A DNA stretch of 64,000 nt from Novosphingobium sp. EMRT-2 (GTDB lineage: Bacteria; Pseudomonadota; Alphaproteobacteria; Sphingomonadales; Sphingomonadaceae), in assembly GCF_005145025.1 (NCBI RefSeq), contig NZ_CP039695.1, positions 3,023,501 to 3,087,500 of the forward strand, given 5' to 3'. How positions within the stretch are numbered: position 1 is the first letter of the stretch; each line of letters begins with the position of its first letter. Positions 1-8,830 of the stretch are shown here, piece after piece. The translations under genes and the position numbers were made by a program. Below the pieces are notes generated by a model, which was not told where the DNA came from, did no database searches, and worked only from the letters and a program-made list of their open reading frames with translations.

Positions 1-101
1 GCGCGCTCCACCATCGATGCGGCTTCCTCCGGCGCGGTGATCGCGCCTTCCCACACGGTTTCGCCGGTTGCGGGATCGATCGACTGGAGCATTTCGGCCA
101 T
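1..101 (-). CDS. astD: N-succinylglutamate 5-semialdehyde dehydrogenase, N-terminal fragment
   Basis: Only the first 33 codons are in the window; the gene runs off the left edge. The visible peptide begins MAEMLQSIDPATGETVWEG, the typical start of an aldehyde dehydrogenase of the AstD type (substrate-binding lead-in with PATGE). AstD oxidises succinylglutamate semialdehyde to succinylglutamate in the arginine succinyltransferase pathway. The start at 101 has an AAGGA ribosome site about 7 bases upstream and lies 11 bp after the astA stop, so it is the next gene of the same operon. A generic aldehyde dehydrogenase is possible from so short a piece; the astA-astC context decides the call. Confidence 0.75.
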   Translation of the reverse strand, partial: MAEMLQSIDPATGETVWEGAITAPEEAASMVER

Positions 102-112
102 GTTCGCGTCCT

Positions 113-1123
113 TCAGGCCCGGACCAGGATCTGGCTGCCGGCATCGAGGCCGAGCATCCGGGCGGTGGAAGCCGGAATGTGGGCATTCCCGTCGCAAATG
201 TCGACGGGGGCGTGAGTCACGCGGAAGCGCTCGATGGCGTCGTTGGCGACCAGCCGCGAAGGCGCGGCGGCGACGTTGTCGTTGACGGCTACGGTGCAGG
301 GCGTGGTTCGACGGATCGTGTCGATCTTGTCGCGCGCGCAGGTCACCGTTGGTCCGCCGTCGAACACGTCGACCAGCCCGGTCCAGCTGAAGCCTTCGCT
401 TTCGAGCATTTTGCGCGCGGCGCGGCCATCGGGGTGGACTTCGCCGATCACGTCGCGCGCGAACGGCTCGATCAGTTCCAGGTAGATCGGGTGGCGCGGG
501 GCCAGATCGACCAGGAACTGCCCGTTGCTGGCGGTGATCATGCGGTCCGCTTCCTCGAAGGGCAGGCGGAAGAACTTGGCGGAAACGCCTTCCCAGAACG
601 GGCTTTCGCCTTCCCAGTCAAACCAGCCGCGCAGTTCGGAAACGATCTTGTCGGCGAAGCGGTCGCGCGCCGCCGCTATCAGCATGTAGCGCGATGCCGC
701 CAGCAGCGTGCCGTTGCCGCCGCCGCGATGCTCCGGGTGGACGAACAGCGAGCCGACCTCGCTGGCCCCGGCGCATTCGTTGACCAGCACCAGCGCCTCG
801 TGCTCGAAGTTCACGCCGGCGGCGTTGGAATGCTGCGCCAGCTTGACCACGCGGAACGAGAAGTGCGGGCGCGCCACGCCGATCGCCCCGCGCACCGAGG
901 CGACGCCGATCACCTGCCCGGTATCGCTCTCCTCCAGCATCAGCGTGTACCACGCCTCCGCCGCCGGGATCGTCCCGGCGAAGCTGGCCGCCGACAGGGC
1001 GAGCCGGTGGCCCAGCGTATCGGCGCATTCGGGCAGGCTGGTCAGCCCCGGACCGCCCAGGCGGGCGAGGTCGAGCAGGGCGTCGAGATCGGCTTCGGTG
1101 CCGGGGCGAACGATGCGGGCCAT
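113..1123 (-). CDS. astA: Arginine N-succinyltransferase
   Basis: 336 residues, the usual AstA length. The protein begins MARIVRPGTEADLDALLDLA and carries the GNAT-like acyl-CoA segment EVGSLFVHPEHRGGGNGTLL (about residues 129-148) followed by FADKIVSELRG and the conserved SPFWEGVSAKFF. AstA transfers succinate from succinyl-CoA to L-arginine, the first step of the AST pathway that feeds arginine nitrogen and carbon to glutamate. It starts 5 bp after the astC stop and is followed 11 bp later by astD, so the three are co-transcribed. An open frame continues upstream into astC but that part is the wrong frame of astC; the ATG at 1123 gives the family N-terminus. Confidence 0.92.
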   Translation of the reverse strand: MARIVRPGTEADLDALLDLARLGGPGLTSLPECADTLGHRLALSAASFAGTIPAAEAWYTLMLEESDTGQVIGVASVRGAIGVARPHFSFRVVKLAQHSNAAGVNFEHEALVLVNECAGASEVGSLFVHPEHRGGGNGTLLAASRYMLIAAARDRFADKIVSELRGWFDWEGESPFWEGVSAKFFRLPFEEADRMITASNGQFLVDLAPRHPIYLELIEPFARDVIGEVHPDGRAARKMLESEGFSWTGLVDVFDGGPTVTCARDKIDTIRRTTPCTVAVNDNVAAAPSRLVANDAIERFRVTHAPVDICDGNAHIPASTARMLGLDAGSQILVRA

Positions 1124-1128
1124 GGCGT

Positions 1129-2325
1129 TCAGGCCACTTCCGGAACGTGCGCGTTCCAGGCCGCGAACGTGGCGTCGAGCTTGGCGAGCGCCTCGTCGGC
1201 TTCGTCCTCCGAGATGATCAGCGGCGGCAGCAGGCGGATGCAGTTTTCGCCGCCGCCGGCCACCAGCAGGCCCTGTTCGCGCGCGGCGGCCATCATCTCG
1301 CGGTTGTTGGGCTTGAGCTTCACGCCCACCAGCAGGCCCTTGCCGCGCACTTCCTCGACGATCTCGGGATAGCGTTCGATCATCGCGCGCAGGCCCGTGG
1401 CCAGCCGGTCGCCGATCGCGCGCACATGGGCGAGCAGCGCTTCGTCGGCGATCAGGTCGAACGCCCTGGCCGCGACCGCCATGGCCAGTGGATTGCCGCC
1501 GAAGGTGGAGCCGTGGGTGCCGAAGACCATGCCCTTGGCCGCTTCGGCGCTGGCCAGGCACGCGCCCACCGGGAAGCCGCCGCCCAGCGCCTTGGCCACG
1601 GCCATGATGTCCGGCTCGCAGCCATCGAACCACTGGTGCGCGAACAGCTTACCGGTGCGGCCCATGCCGCTTTGCACTTCGTCGTAGATCAGCAGCACGC
1701 CGGCTTCGGTGCAGCGCTGGCGCACGTTGGCCAGCCATTCGCCGCTGAGCGCGCGGGCGCCGCCTTCGCCCTGCACCGGCTCCACGATCAGCGCGGCCGT
1801 GGTGGGGGAGGCGATGGCCTTCTCGATCGCGGCCATGTCATCGACATGAAGCTGGACGAAGCCGGGCAGGCGCGGGCCGAAGCCGTCGAGATAGGCAGCA
1901 TTCCCCGAAGCGTTGACGGCGGCATAAGTGCGGCCGTGGAACGAACCGGCGAACCCGATCACGTCGATGCGCTCGCCCTGCCCGTTGACGTGGTGATAGC
2001 GCCGCGCCGTCTTGATCGCGCACTCGATCGCTTCGGAACCGGAATTGCCGAAGAACACCACGTCGGCAAAGGTCGCGCCGGTCAGGCGGTCGGCCAGTTC
2101 TTCCTGCCCCGGAATGCGGAAGATGTTGGAGACGTGCCACAGCTTGTCGGCCTGCGCCTTCAGCGCGGCGACCAGCGCCGGATGGCAATGCCCCAGGCCG
2201 TTGGTGGCGATGCCGGCCACGCAATCGAGGAACACGCGGCCGTCGCGCGTGTGCAGGCGCACGCCTTCGCCGCGTTCGACTTCGATCGGGGCACGGTTGT
2301 AAACCGTCATCAGGTGGTCGCTCAT
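1129..2325 (-). CDS. astC: Acetylornithine/succinylornithine aminotransferase
   Basis: 398 residues, a class III PLP aminotransferase. Visible landmarks: FGNSGSEAIECAIKTARRYH (PLP phosphate site), GSFHGRT, IYDEVQSGMGRTG (the Asp that holds the PLP pyridine) and MAVAKALGGGFPVGA with the Schiff-base lysine. AstC converts succinylornithine plus 2-oxoglutarate to succinylglutamate semialdehyde; the paralogous ArgD does the biosynthetic acetylornithine reaction and the fold cannot separate them. Position directly ahead of astA and astD, with argC far away at 43.3 kb, favours AstC. A strong GGAGG site precedes the ATG, and the DUF1338 gene ends 32 bp upstream. Confidence 0.88.
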   Translation of the reverse strand: MSDHLMTVYNRAPIEVERGEGVRLHTRDGRVFLDCVAGIATNGLGHCHPALVAALKAQADKLWHVSNIFRIPGQEELADRLTGATFADVVFFGNSGSEAIECAIKTARRYHHVNGQGERIDVIGFAGSFHGRTYAAVNASGNAAYLDGFGPRLPGFVQLHVDDMAAIEKAIASPTTAALIVEPVQGEGGARALSGEWLANVRQRCTEAGVLLIYDEVQSGMGRTGKLFAHQWFDGCEPDIMAVAKALGGGFPVGACLASAEAAKGMVFGTHGSTFGGNPLAMAVAARAFDLIADEALLAHVRAIGDRLATGLRAMIERYPEIVEEVRGKGLLVGVKLKPNNREMMAAAREQGLLVAGGGENCIRLLPPLIISEDEADEALAKLDATFAAWNAHVPEVA

Positions 2326-2357
2326 GCCTGTTCCTCCGGTTGCTGGGTCACGTATGC

Positions 2358-3383
2358 TCAGGCCGCGCGCGTCATCGTGAAGATGCCGGTCGCATTGGCG
2401 CTGTCGAAGCTGAGATCGAGTTTGCGCGACAGCGGTTCGCGATCGCGCGTGATGAATTCGTAGAACGACCCGGGCACTTCGCGTTCCACGCCGCGGCCCT
2501 GCGCATCGCGGAAGAACCGTTGCACCGGATCGGCGCGGAACGCGGTCTGGCGCACGCGGCCGTTGGCGGAAACCTCCACCCGGTCCTTGATCGGGCGGCC
2601 TAGCGCGCGCTGCTGCGCCGCCACCTGATCGACATCATCTACCCGGTCGGTCACGTGGTTGAAGCTGTTGCCTTCGGTCGCGATCCACGCCGCTTCGGCG
2701 GATTGCGCGAGGAGAGTCTCGTAGTCGGCCAGCGCCGGCATGGCGTGCTGGCGGCCGAACGCCGTAAGGATCGTGCGCAGGGCGGGCAGGGCATCGGCCA
2801 GCGGCACTGTGCCTTCGCTGGCGAAGCGGGCGAGCACGGCCTTGGCCTGATCGTCCAGCGGATCGCGGCTGCTGTCGAACACGCGGTGCGCGGCGGCGCC
2901 GAACGCGCCGTCGAACTGGCCCACGTCCAGCTCGCTGACGAAGAACTGCGGCACGTTCTCGGGATCGCCCAGATGGCGGAAGGCGAAGCCGGTCATGCGC
3001 AGGCGCGGCAGGGGATAGACCGCCGCCACGCGATAGCCCAGCGGTTCCAGAATGCGGCGGAACGCGTCGATCCCGCCCGCCATTGCCCCGGTCGCGCTCG
3101 ACGGGAAGCGGATGGTGCGCAGCGCGCCGTGATCGAAGCGGATGCGCTCGCCCGCCGCGATGCGGTCGGCGACGTAGGCGCGGCCTGTGGGCACGCGCTC
3201 CAGCAGATCGGCGAACAGCGCGGCGTTCATGGCCCAGGTGAAGTCCAGCCGCGATGCCATGCCGGCGGGCGCGCCGGTGGTTTCGGGAAGATGGGCGATG
3301 CGCGCCAGCGTTTCCTGCGCCGCCGCTGGCCCGACAAGGCCCTCGACCAGCCGGGCAATCGCCGTATCATGCATATCGATCAT
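2358..3383 (-). CDS. DUF1338 family protein (2-oxoadipate dioxygenase/decarboxylase-like)
   Basis: 341 residues. The motifs RIRFDHGALRTI, NSFNHVTDRV and FYEFITR provide the two His and one Glu expected for the Fe(II) site of the DUF1338 family. Characterised members (HglS, YdcJ) convert 2-oxoadipate to 2-hydroxyglutarate in lysine catabolism but are about 100 residues longer, so substrate here is not certain. It is the first visible gene of the minus-strand operon, 32 bp ahead of astC. The start may be the ATG at 3383 or the one three codons later; an AAGGAAAG sequence lies just upstream of both. A LysR gene diverges from it across a short shared promoter region, which suggests regulation by that protein. 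Confidence 0.75.
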   Translation of the reverse strand: MIDMHDTAIARLVEGLVGPAAAQETLARIAHLPETTGAPAGMASRLDFTWAMNAALFADLLERVPTGRAYVADRIAAGERIRFDHGALRTIRFPSSATGAMAGGIDAFRRILEPLGYRVAAVYPLPRLRMTGFAFRHLGDPENVPQFFVSELDVGQFDGAFGAAAHRVFDSSRDPLDDQAKAVLARFASEGTVPLADALPALRTILTAFGRQHAMPALADYETLLAQSAEAAWIATEGNSFNHVTDRVDDVDQVAAQQRALGRPIKDRVEVSANGRVRQTAFRADPVQRFFRDAQGRGVEREVPGSFYEFITRDREPLSRKLDLSFDSANATGIFTMTRAA

Positions 3384-3455
3384 CTTTCCTTGCGCCGAAT
3401 GCCCTTAAATGCCAGCTTCACAAAAGGATCGGAAAAGACATTTCATCATCTTCTC

Positions 3456-4367
3456 ATGACGGATCATCATCAGGAAGCCCGGCGCAAGGAACTGCCGCCA
3501 CTGCCCGCGCTGGCCAGTTTCCTCGCCGCGATCGAAACCAGCAATTTCTCGCAGACCGGGCAGCGGCTTGCGCTCACCCAAAGCGCGGTCAGCCGCCAGA
3601 TCGCCTTGCTGGAAGACTGGCTGCAGGTGAAGCTGTTCGAACGGAAGGGCCGGCGCGTGGTGCCGACCGCCGCCGCGCTCGCCTATGCCGAGGCGATCGG
3701 CCCGGCGGTTGACCGCATCCGCGCCGCCACGCGCCGCGCGCTGCAACCGCCGCAGGACGCGGCGCTGTCGATCGCGACGCTGCCCAGCTTCGGGATGCGC
3801 TGGCTGGCGCCGCGCCTGCCCGATCTCAGCGCGCACTATCCGGACATGCTGGTCAACCTTGCCGCGCGGTCCAGCCCGTTCGATTTCGCCGACGAAGGCT
3901 TTGATGCCGCGATCCACTTCGGCCTGCCGGACTGGCCTGGCGCGGAACACGCGCTGCTGTTCCGGGAAGACGTGGTGGCCGTCTGCTCCCCCGCATGGCT
4001 GGCGGCGCATCCGCTGGAGCAGCCCGCCGATCTGGTCGGCAAGACGCTGCTCAGCCTCGATTCCCGGCGCGATTCCTGGTCGCGCTGGTTCGCGGCGGCC
4101 GGTGTCCCGGCCAAGGGGCCGCCGGCGGGGCCATTTTACGAACACTTCCTGATGCTGTCGCACGCCGCCGCCGCCGGGCTGGGCGTCGCGCTGGTGCCGC
4201 GCTTCCTGATCGTGCCCGAGCTGGAAAGCGGCGCGCTGGTGGCGCCGTTCGACCTCGTGCTGACGGCCGAGGAAGCCTATTACCTCGTCTGGCCACTCGA
4301 CCGGCCGGTCAGCCGGATGCTCGACCAGTTTCGCGCATGGCTGCTGCGAGAGGCGGCGGTCTCCTGA
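3456..4367 (+). CDS. LysR-family transcriptional regulator
   Basis: 303 residues. An N-terminal winged helix-turn-helix is clear (PALASFLAAIETSNFSQTGQ, then LTQSAVSRQIALLEDWLQ and KLFERKGRRVVPT). The effector-binding domain follows, with the GcvA-type pattern LSIATLPSFGMRWLAPRLPD and GLGVALVPRFL near the C-terminus. The ATG at 3456 puts the helix-turn-helix at the normal distance from the start; an in-frame ATG at 3399 would add 19 atypical residues. It is divergent from the DUF1338-astCAD operon and probably controls it, but the ligand cannot be read from sequence. It converges on the DUF481 gene, whose stop is 10 bp away on the other strand. Confidence 0.85.
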   Translation: MTDHHQEARRKELPPLPALASFLAAIETSNFSQTGQRLALTQSAVSRQIALLEDWLQVKLFERKGRRVVPTAAALAYAEAIGPAVDRIRAATRRALQPPQDAALSIATLPSFGMRWLAPRLPDLSAHYPDMLVNLAARSSPFDFADEGFDAAIHFGLPDWPGAEHALLFREDVVAVCSPAWLAAHPLEQPADLVGKTLLSLDSRRDSWSRWFAAAGVPAKGPPAGPFYEHFLMLSHAAAAGLGVALVPRFLIVPELESGALVAPFDLVLTAEEAYYLVWPLDRPVSRMLDQFRAWLLREAAVS

Positions 4368-4377
4368 CGTCCGTCGC

Positions 4378-5274
4378 TCAGAACCCGTACACCATGGTGA
4401 AGCGGGTGACGGTATCGGTTTTCTTGAAGCCGGCCGGCGGATTGCTGTTGTTGGTGATCTGGTAGGATACCCGCGCCGACAACGCGGTGCTGAGCTTGGC
4501 GGACAGCGACGTCAGCGAATTGAGATTGGTGTTGTCGCGGCTGTAAAGCGCGTTGGCGTCTTCGGTCAGCGTCAGCGTGCGCGAAATCGCCCAGCGCGCA
4601 TTGAGCGCGGCGAGGCCGGTCAGGTCGCTGGCGGCGGGTTCGCCGATATAGCTGGTCTTGCGCCAGGCCGGGCCGGCCTTCACGTCCACGGTGAAATTCG
4701 GCTGCGCGATCACGCGATAACCGAGGCCGCCCGACAGCGTGGTGCGCGAGGTGAAGCCGGCGAAGCGGTCGCGTTCGTACTGGGCCAGGCCATAGGCGAA
4801 CAGGCGTTCGTTGAAGCGGTAGTTCGGCTCGAACGCGAACAGCATCTGGTTGCGGCTGGTCTGCCCGTTGTTGCGCTGGTAATCGGCCAGCGCGCGCAGG
4901 CTGAAGCGCCAGCGCAGGCTTTCCCGGGTCAGCCCCAGCCCGGCGGTGAGGCCGACGGTGGTGGCGTTGCCCGACGATTGCGTCGCGCCGATCTGGCCTT
5001 CGCCCTTCCAGCCTTCCAGCAGACCCAGATGGCGCAGCTTCTCTTCCTTGGCGGCGGCGATCTGCGCACGGTGATCGCCGATGGTCCTGTCGACCTCGGC
5101 CGCGTCGGCGGGGCTGGCCTGCTTCAGGTACTTGGCGATCGTGTCGATGTCGGCATCGTTGCCGCTGGCGATCGCGGCATCCAGCATGGAGCGCATCTGC
5201 GGCGCAAGCTGGGCATGGGCGGTGCCGGCGGCCAGCAGGGCCGCACCGGCGAGAAGAAGCGACACTGTGCGCAT
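4378..5274 (-). CDS. DUF481 outer-membrane beta-barrel protein
   Basis: 298 residues with a signal peptide (MRTVSLLLAGAALLAAGTAH, cleavage after AHA-Q) and a helical N-terminal stretch with many Lys/Glu (about 35-90). From about residue 95 there are repeated alternating aromatic/polar beta strands ending in the terminal Phe (RFTMVYGF) typical of outer-membrane barrels. This matches the YdiY/DUF481 family, whose role is unclear (salt-induced in some bacteria). Upstream sequence in the same frame is open but the signal peptide fixes the start at 5274. It is the last gene of the minus-strand run, separated from the esterase by 153 bp holding a 13-bp perfect hairpin. Confidence 0.82.
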   Translation of the reverse strand: MRTVSLLLAGAALLAAGTAHAQLAPQMRSMLDAAIASGNDADIDTIAKYLKQASPADAAEVDRTIGDHRAQIAAAKEEKLRHLGLLEGWKGEGQIGATQSSGNATTVGLTAGLGLTRESLRWRFSLRALADYQRNNGQTSRNQMLFAFEPNYRFNERLFAYGLAQYERDRFAGFTSRTTLSGGLGYRVIAQPNFTVDVKAGPAWRKTSYIGEPAASDLTGLAALNARWAISRTLTLTEDANALYSRDNTNLNSLTSLSAKLSTALSARVSYQITNNSNPPAGFKKTDTVTRFTMVYGF

Positions 5275-5291
5275 GGGGCCTCGGGTGCAGG

Positions 5292-5325
5292 AGGGATCGG
5301 GACTGCGCACAAAGTCCCGATCCCT
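5292..5325. terminator. 13-bp perfect hairpin between esterase and DUF481 genes
   Basis: AGGGATCGGGACT (5292-5304) and its exact complement AGTCCCGATCCCT (5313-5325) enclose an 8-base loop. It lies 103 bp after the esterase stop and 18 bp before the DUF481 start on the minus strand. There is no T tract on either strand, so it may be a factor-dependent terminator, an RNA-end stabiliser or an attenuator in the DUF481 leader. Confidence 0.5.
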
Positions 5326-5427
5326 GCCGGCGTCAATTTGGGGACTGGACCGAAGTGCGGAGCATCGGTGCGAACCTGCTCCATTACGGCAGGGTCCGCG
5401 TCGGGCGCGCCGGCTCAGCCCGTCCAA

Positions 5428-7080
5428 TCAGCCCTTGGGCGCACCATAGGGCATCCGGCATTCGTAGCTGCCGGCCAGTTCCGCATCGCCGCCGGTATAG
5501 TGGGCATAGGACGGCCACGGGCACATTGGGCGCTGGCGCGAAGGCTGGCTGGAGCGCCAGCTCAGCACCGCTTCGGGCGTCCGGCCCTGTTCCACCCACG
5601 CCACCACCGCGCCGAGCAGGTCGAAATCGTCGAAGGAATCGCCACCCCGGCAATGCCCCATGCCCGGCACCATGTAGAACCGGCTGGCATCGCGCCAGGC
5701 CGTGCCGTTCGCGGCGGAGGCGCGCTGCCAGTAGTTCAGCGTATCGAACGCGGAAAACCAGGGATCGCTGACACCATGGTAGAACAGGATCTTGCCGCCG
5801 CGCCCGAGGAAGGTGTTGAGGTTGGTCCAGGTATCGGTATCGGTCAGGCGCTGGCTGGCGTTGGCCCGGATCGCCTGGATGCGCGCGTCTACGTCGATGG
5901 CCAGATCGCGATTGGCCGGGCCGAACACGCCCGGCTTGCCCGTCGGCAGGAAGCCGGGAATGCGGCCCTCGGTATTGGTAATGCCCGTGTCGTAGGGATA
6001 GGGCGCGTAGAGCGATGCGCCCGCCTTGTCGCGCGGGGCGGTGAACGCGCGCTGGATAGCGGTGACTTGCGCGGGCTTCAGGCAATCCGCCTTCTGGCCC
6101 TTGCGGCAGGCCAGTCGGCTGGCGTCGAAGCGGCATTGCCCGACGTTCATGATCATGCCGTCGTCCAGGCCGTCCAGCCCGTCACACTGGGCAAGCAGAC
6201 CCTTTTTCAGCACCGCGCGGTCCGCGTCGGAAAAGATGCGCTCCACCAGCGGCTTGCCCGCGCCATCGCGCGGGGCGGCCTGGTTGAACTGCACGGCGGC
6301 CCAGCTCAGCGCCAGGTTGGAATTGCCGGTGCGCATCGCCGGCGCGCCCACCACTATGCCATCGAACAGTTCGGGATAGCGCTGCGCCGCCAGCATGGAT
6401 TCGCGCCCGCCGGTGGAACAGCCCGCCATGTAGCTGTGCCCGATCGCGCGGCCATAATAGCTGGCAATCATCGCCTTGGCGGTGCGCGCCACGGTGGGGA
6501 CGGCGTTCTCCGCGAAGTCCAGCGCGGCGCGCTGGTCGGCCATGAAGCTGTCGTCGAACACCGCGCCCTTGTGGCCGCTGTCGTGGCTGGCCACGGCAAA
6601 GCCGCGCGCCAGCGCCGGGATGTCGCCGGCCGCCGCCGCGCCGATCGGCGGGTGGACCGTGCCGTTCAGCCCGCCGCCGCCTTGCAGCAGGAAGCGGCCG
6701 TTCCAGTCGTCGGGCAGGGCCAGCGCGAAGCCGATGCCGAACGGCTTGCCTCCCGCGCCGGTGCGTTCGCCGATCACGCCTTCGATGCGGCAATGCGGCG
6801 GAATGGAATTGGCGAGCGGCGCGGAATCCGGTTCCAGACGGGTGCCGGCCGGCGTAACGCCCACCGTCCGCGCGGTCAGGATCTTGACGTCGCCGGGCAG
6901 GGTCTGGCCGGCCAGCGCGGTGCAGCGGTCGGTGACGGGCGGCGCGGCGGGAGCGACGACGGTGGCCGGAGAAGCCGTTGGCGCTGCGGCAGGACGCGCC
7001 GCCAGCGCGTGCACGCCGGCAAACACCACCACGGTCATGCCCGTCAGGCCCAGCATTGCGCCCGAAATGCGTCTCGTCAT
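5428..7080 (-). CDS. Tannase/feruloyl esterase family alpha/beta hydrolase
   Basis: 550 residues with an N-terminal signal anchor and an Ala/Pro-rich linker to about residue 48. The nucleophile motif is AGCSTGGRE (Ser 222, with the adjacent Cys typical of this family), followed by FDGIVVGAPA. The acid is in FYHGVSDPWFS and the catalytic His in PGMGHCRGG, where the neighbouring Cys would form the family's CS-D-HC disulfide. The family hydrolyses galloyl, feruloyl or related aromatic esters, and some members act on the polyester monomer MHET. The real substrate is unknown. It lies 92 bp after the CoA ligase and has a GGGAGGG ribosome site, so it may be the tail of the amine operon or a separate unit. 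Confidence 0.85.
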   Translation of the reverse strand: MTRRISGAMLGLTGMTVVVFAGVHALAARPAAAPTASPATVVAPAAPPVTDRCTALAGQTLPGDVKILTARTVGVTPAGTRLEPDSAPLANSIPPHCRIEGVIGERTGAGGKPFGIGFALALPDDWNGRFLLQGGGGLNGTVHPPIGAAAAGDIPALARGFAVASHDSGHKGAVFDDSFMADQRAALDFAENAVPTVARTAKAMIASYYGRAIGHSYMAGCSTGGRESMLAAQRYPELFDGIVVGAPAMRTGNSNLALSWAAVQFNQAAPRDGAGKPLVERIFSDADRAVLKKGLLAQCDGLDGLDDGMIMNVGQCRFDASRLACRKGQKADCLKPAQVTAIQRAFTAPRDKAGASLYAPYPYDTGITNTEGRIPGFLPTGKPGVFGPANRDLAIDVDARIQAIRANASQRLTDTDTWTNLNTFLGRGGKILFYHGVSDPWFSAFDTLNYWQRASAANGTAWRDASRFYMVPGMGHCRGGDSFDDFDLLGAVVAWVEQGRTPEAVLSWRSSQPSRQRPMCPWPSYAHYTGGDAELAGSYECRMPYGAPKG

Positions 7081-7172
7081 CCGTTCCCTCCCACCGGACC
7101 GCTCCCCCGATCCCCGAAGTTATCCGGTATTACGATTGGCAGGCGAAGGGCAAGCGTTCAGGCGGTTGGCGT

Positions 7173-8807
7173 TCAGGCGGGGAGCGACAATTCCGCTTCC
7201 ATCACCTTGCGCATCTCGAACTTCTGCGCCTTGCCGGTAACGGTCATCGCGAAGGCGCTGACGATGCGGACGTAACGCGGCACCTTGTAATGCGCGATGC
7301 GGCCCTTGCAGTGCGCGATCACGTCGTGCTCGCCCAGCGTTTCGCCCGGCTTGGCGATGATCCACGCGCAGACTTCCTCGCCGAACTTGGCGTCGGCCAC
7401 GCCGAACACCTGCGCATCGGCGATCGCCGGGTGCGACAGCAGGAACTCCTCGATCTCGCGCGGGTAGATGTTCTCGCCGCCGCGGATGATCATGTCCTTG
7501 ATCCGGCCGGTGATGCGGACGTAGCCCTGCGCGTCCATCGTGGCGAGATCGCCCGAATGCATCCAGCCGTCGGTATCGATCGCTTCGGCGGTCTTTTCCG
7601 GATCGTCCCAGTAGCCCAGCATCACCGCATAGCCGCGCGCGCAATATTCGCCCTGCTGGCCGATGGGCAGCGTCTCGCCGTCAAGTCCCACGATCTTTGC
7701 CTCGGCATGGGGATGGACACGGCCCACCGTGGCCACGCGTTCCTCGATCGGATCGTCGGTGGCGGTTTGCGTGGTCAGCGGGCTGGTTTCGGTCATGCCA
7801 TAGCCGATGGTCACTTCGCGCATGTTCAGCCGTTCCATCACCTGCCGCATGGTGGTGACGGGGCAGGGGGAGCCGGCCATGATCCCGGTCCGCAGCGTCG
7901 AAACGTCGTAGGTATCCAGATCCGGCTGGTTCAGGATCGTGATGAACATCGTCGGCACGCCATATAGCGCGGTGCAGCCTTCGGCCTGCACCGCTTCCAG
8001 CGCCAGGCGCGGGTCGTAGGCTTCGCCCGGATAGACCATCGCCGCCCCGCTGGTCAGCGCGGCCAGATTGCCCAGCACCATGCCGAAGCAGTGGTACAGC
8101 GGCACCGGGATGCAGATGCGGTCGTCCGGCGTCAGCCGGATCGTGCGTGCGGTGAAGTACCCGTTGTTCAGGATGTTGCGATGGGTGAGCGTCGCTCCCT
8201 TGGGAAAGCCGGTCGTGCCGCTGGTGAACTGGATGTTGATCGCATCGTTCGGGTCGAGCGTGGCGTCCACGCCCGCCAGCCGGGCGGGATCGGGTTCGGC
8301 GCGCAGGTCGGCCCAGGGCATGAATCCATCGTGCCGTTCCTCGCCCAGCACCACGATCTGCTGCAGCAGCGGCAGCTTTTCCGCGCCCAGTTCGCGCAGC
8401 ATCCCCACGTAGTCGCTGGTCTTGAACCGCGCCGCCGTGACCAACACCGTGCAACCGACCTTGTTCAGCGCGTATTCCACTTCGGAAACGCGATAGGCGG
8501 GGTTGATCGTGACCAGCACCGCGCCGATCCGGGCGGAGGCGAACTGGATGACCGTCCATTCCGCGCAGTTGGGCGCCCAGATGCCCACGCGATCGCCCTT
8601 GCGCACGCCGAGGTCGAGCAGGCCCGTGGCGATGCGGTCCGCTTCGGCGTCCAGCTCGGCCCAGGTCCAGCGGATGCCCTGGTGGCGCGAGGCCAGCGCC
8701 AGCCGGTCGCCCCACTGGCGGCCCGCCTGGCGCAGCGCGCCGCCGATGGTCGTTTCCAGAAGAGGGACATCGGTCGCCCCCTGCGTGATCGACAAGCCCT
8801 GCATCAT
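7173..8807 (-). CDS. AMP-forming acyl-CoA synthetase (ACSF2-like)
   Basis: 544 residues. The P-loop of the ANL superfamily is intact ([20 protein letters not shown]), with [10 protein letters not shown] (A5 motif), [12 protein letters not shown] (A7), [16 protein letters not shown] (A8) and the C-terminal lysine region [12 protein letters not shown] (A10). It would activate a carboxylic acid to its CoA thioester through an acyl-adenylate. Overall pattern resembles medium-chain/ACSF2 ligases rather than phenylacetate-CoA ligase, so an aryl substrate is inferred only from context. It begins 23 bp after the aldehyde dehydrogenase. Two adjacent ATGs (8807, 8804) follow GGAGG; either may be used. 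Confidence 0.88.
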   Translation of the reverse strand: MMQGLSITQGATDVPLLETTIGGALRQAGRQWGDRLALASRHQGIRWTWAELDAEADRIATGLLDLGVRKGDRVGIWAPNCAEWTVIQFASARIGAVLVTINPAYRVSEVEYALNKVGCTVLVTAARFKTSDYVGMLRELGAEKLPLLQQIVVLGEERHDGFMPWADLRAEPDPARLAGVDATLDPNDAINIQFTSGTTGFPKGATLTHRNILNNGYFTARTIRLTPDDRICIPVPLYHCFGMVLGNLAALTSGAAMVYPGEAYDPRLALEAVQAEGCTALYGVPTMFITILNQPDLDTYDVSTLRTGIMAGSPCPVTTMRQVMERLNMREVTIGYGMTETSPLTTQTATDDPIEERVATVGRVHPHAEAKIVGLDGETLPIGQQGEYCARGYAVMLGYWDDPEKTAEAIDTDGWMHSGDLATMDAQGYVRITGRIKDMIIRGGENIYPREIEEFLLSHPAIADAQVFGVADAKFGEEVCAWIIAKPGETLGEHDVIAHCKGRIAHYKVPRYVRIVSAFAMTVTGKAQKFEMRKVMEAELSLPA

Positions 8808-8830
8808 CCTCCGCTCGTTTTCCGTTCTTG

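Noticed and set aside
1129..2325. Biosynthetic argD instead of astC.
   Set aside because: The fold does not separate them, but immediate linkage to astA and astD and distance from argC favour the catabolic enzyme.
2655..3455. A long N-terminal extension of the LysR protein, since the frame is open from 2655.
   Set aside because: The extension overlaps the DUF1338 gene on the other strand and is low complexity; the helix-turn-helix sets the start near 3456.
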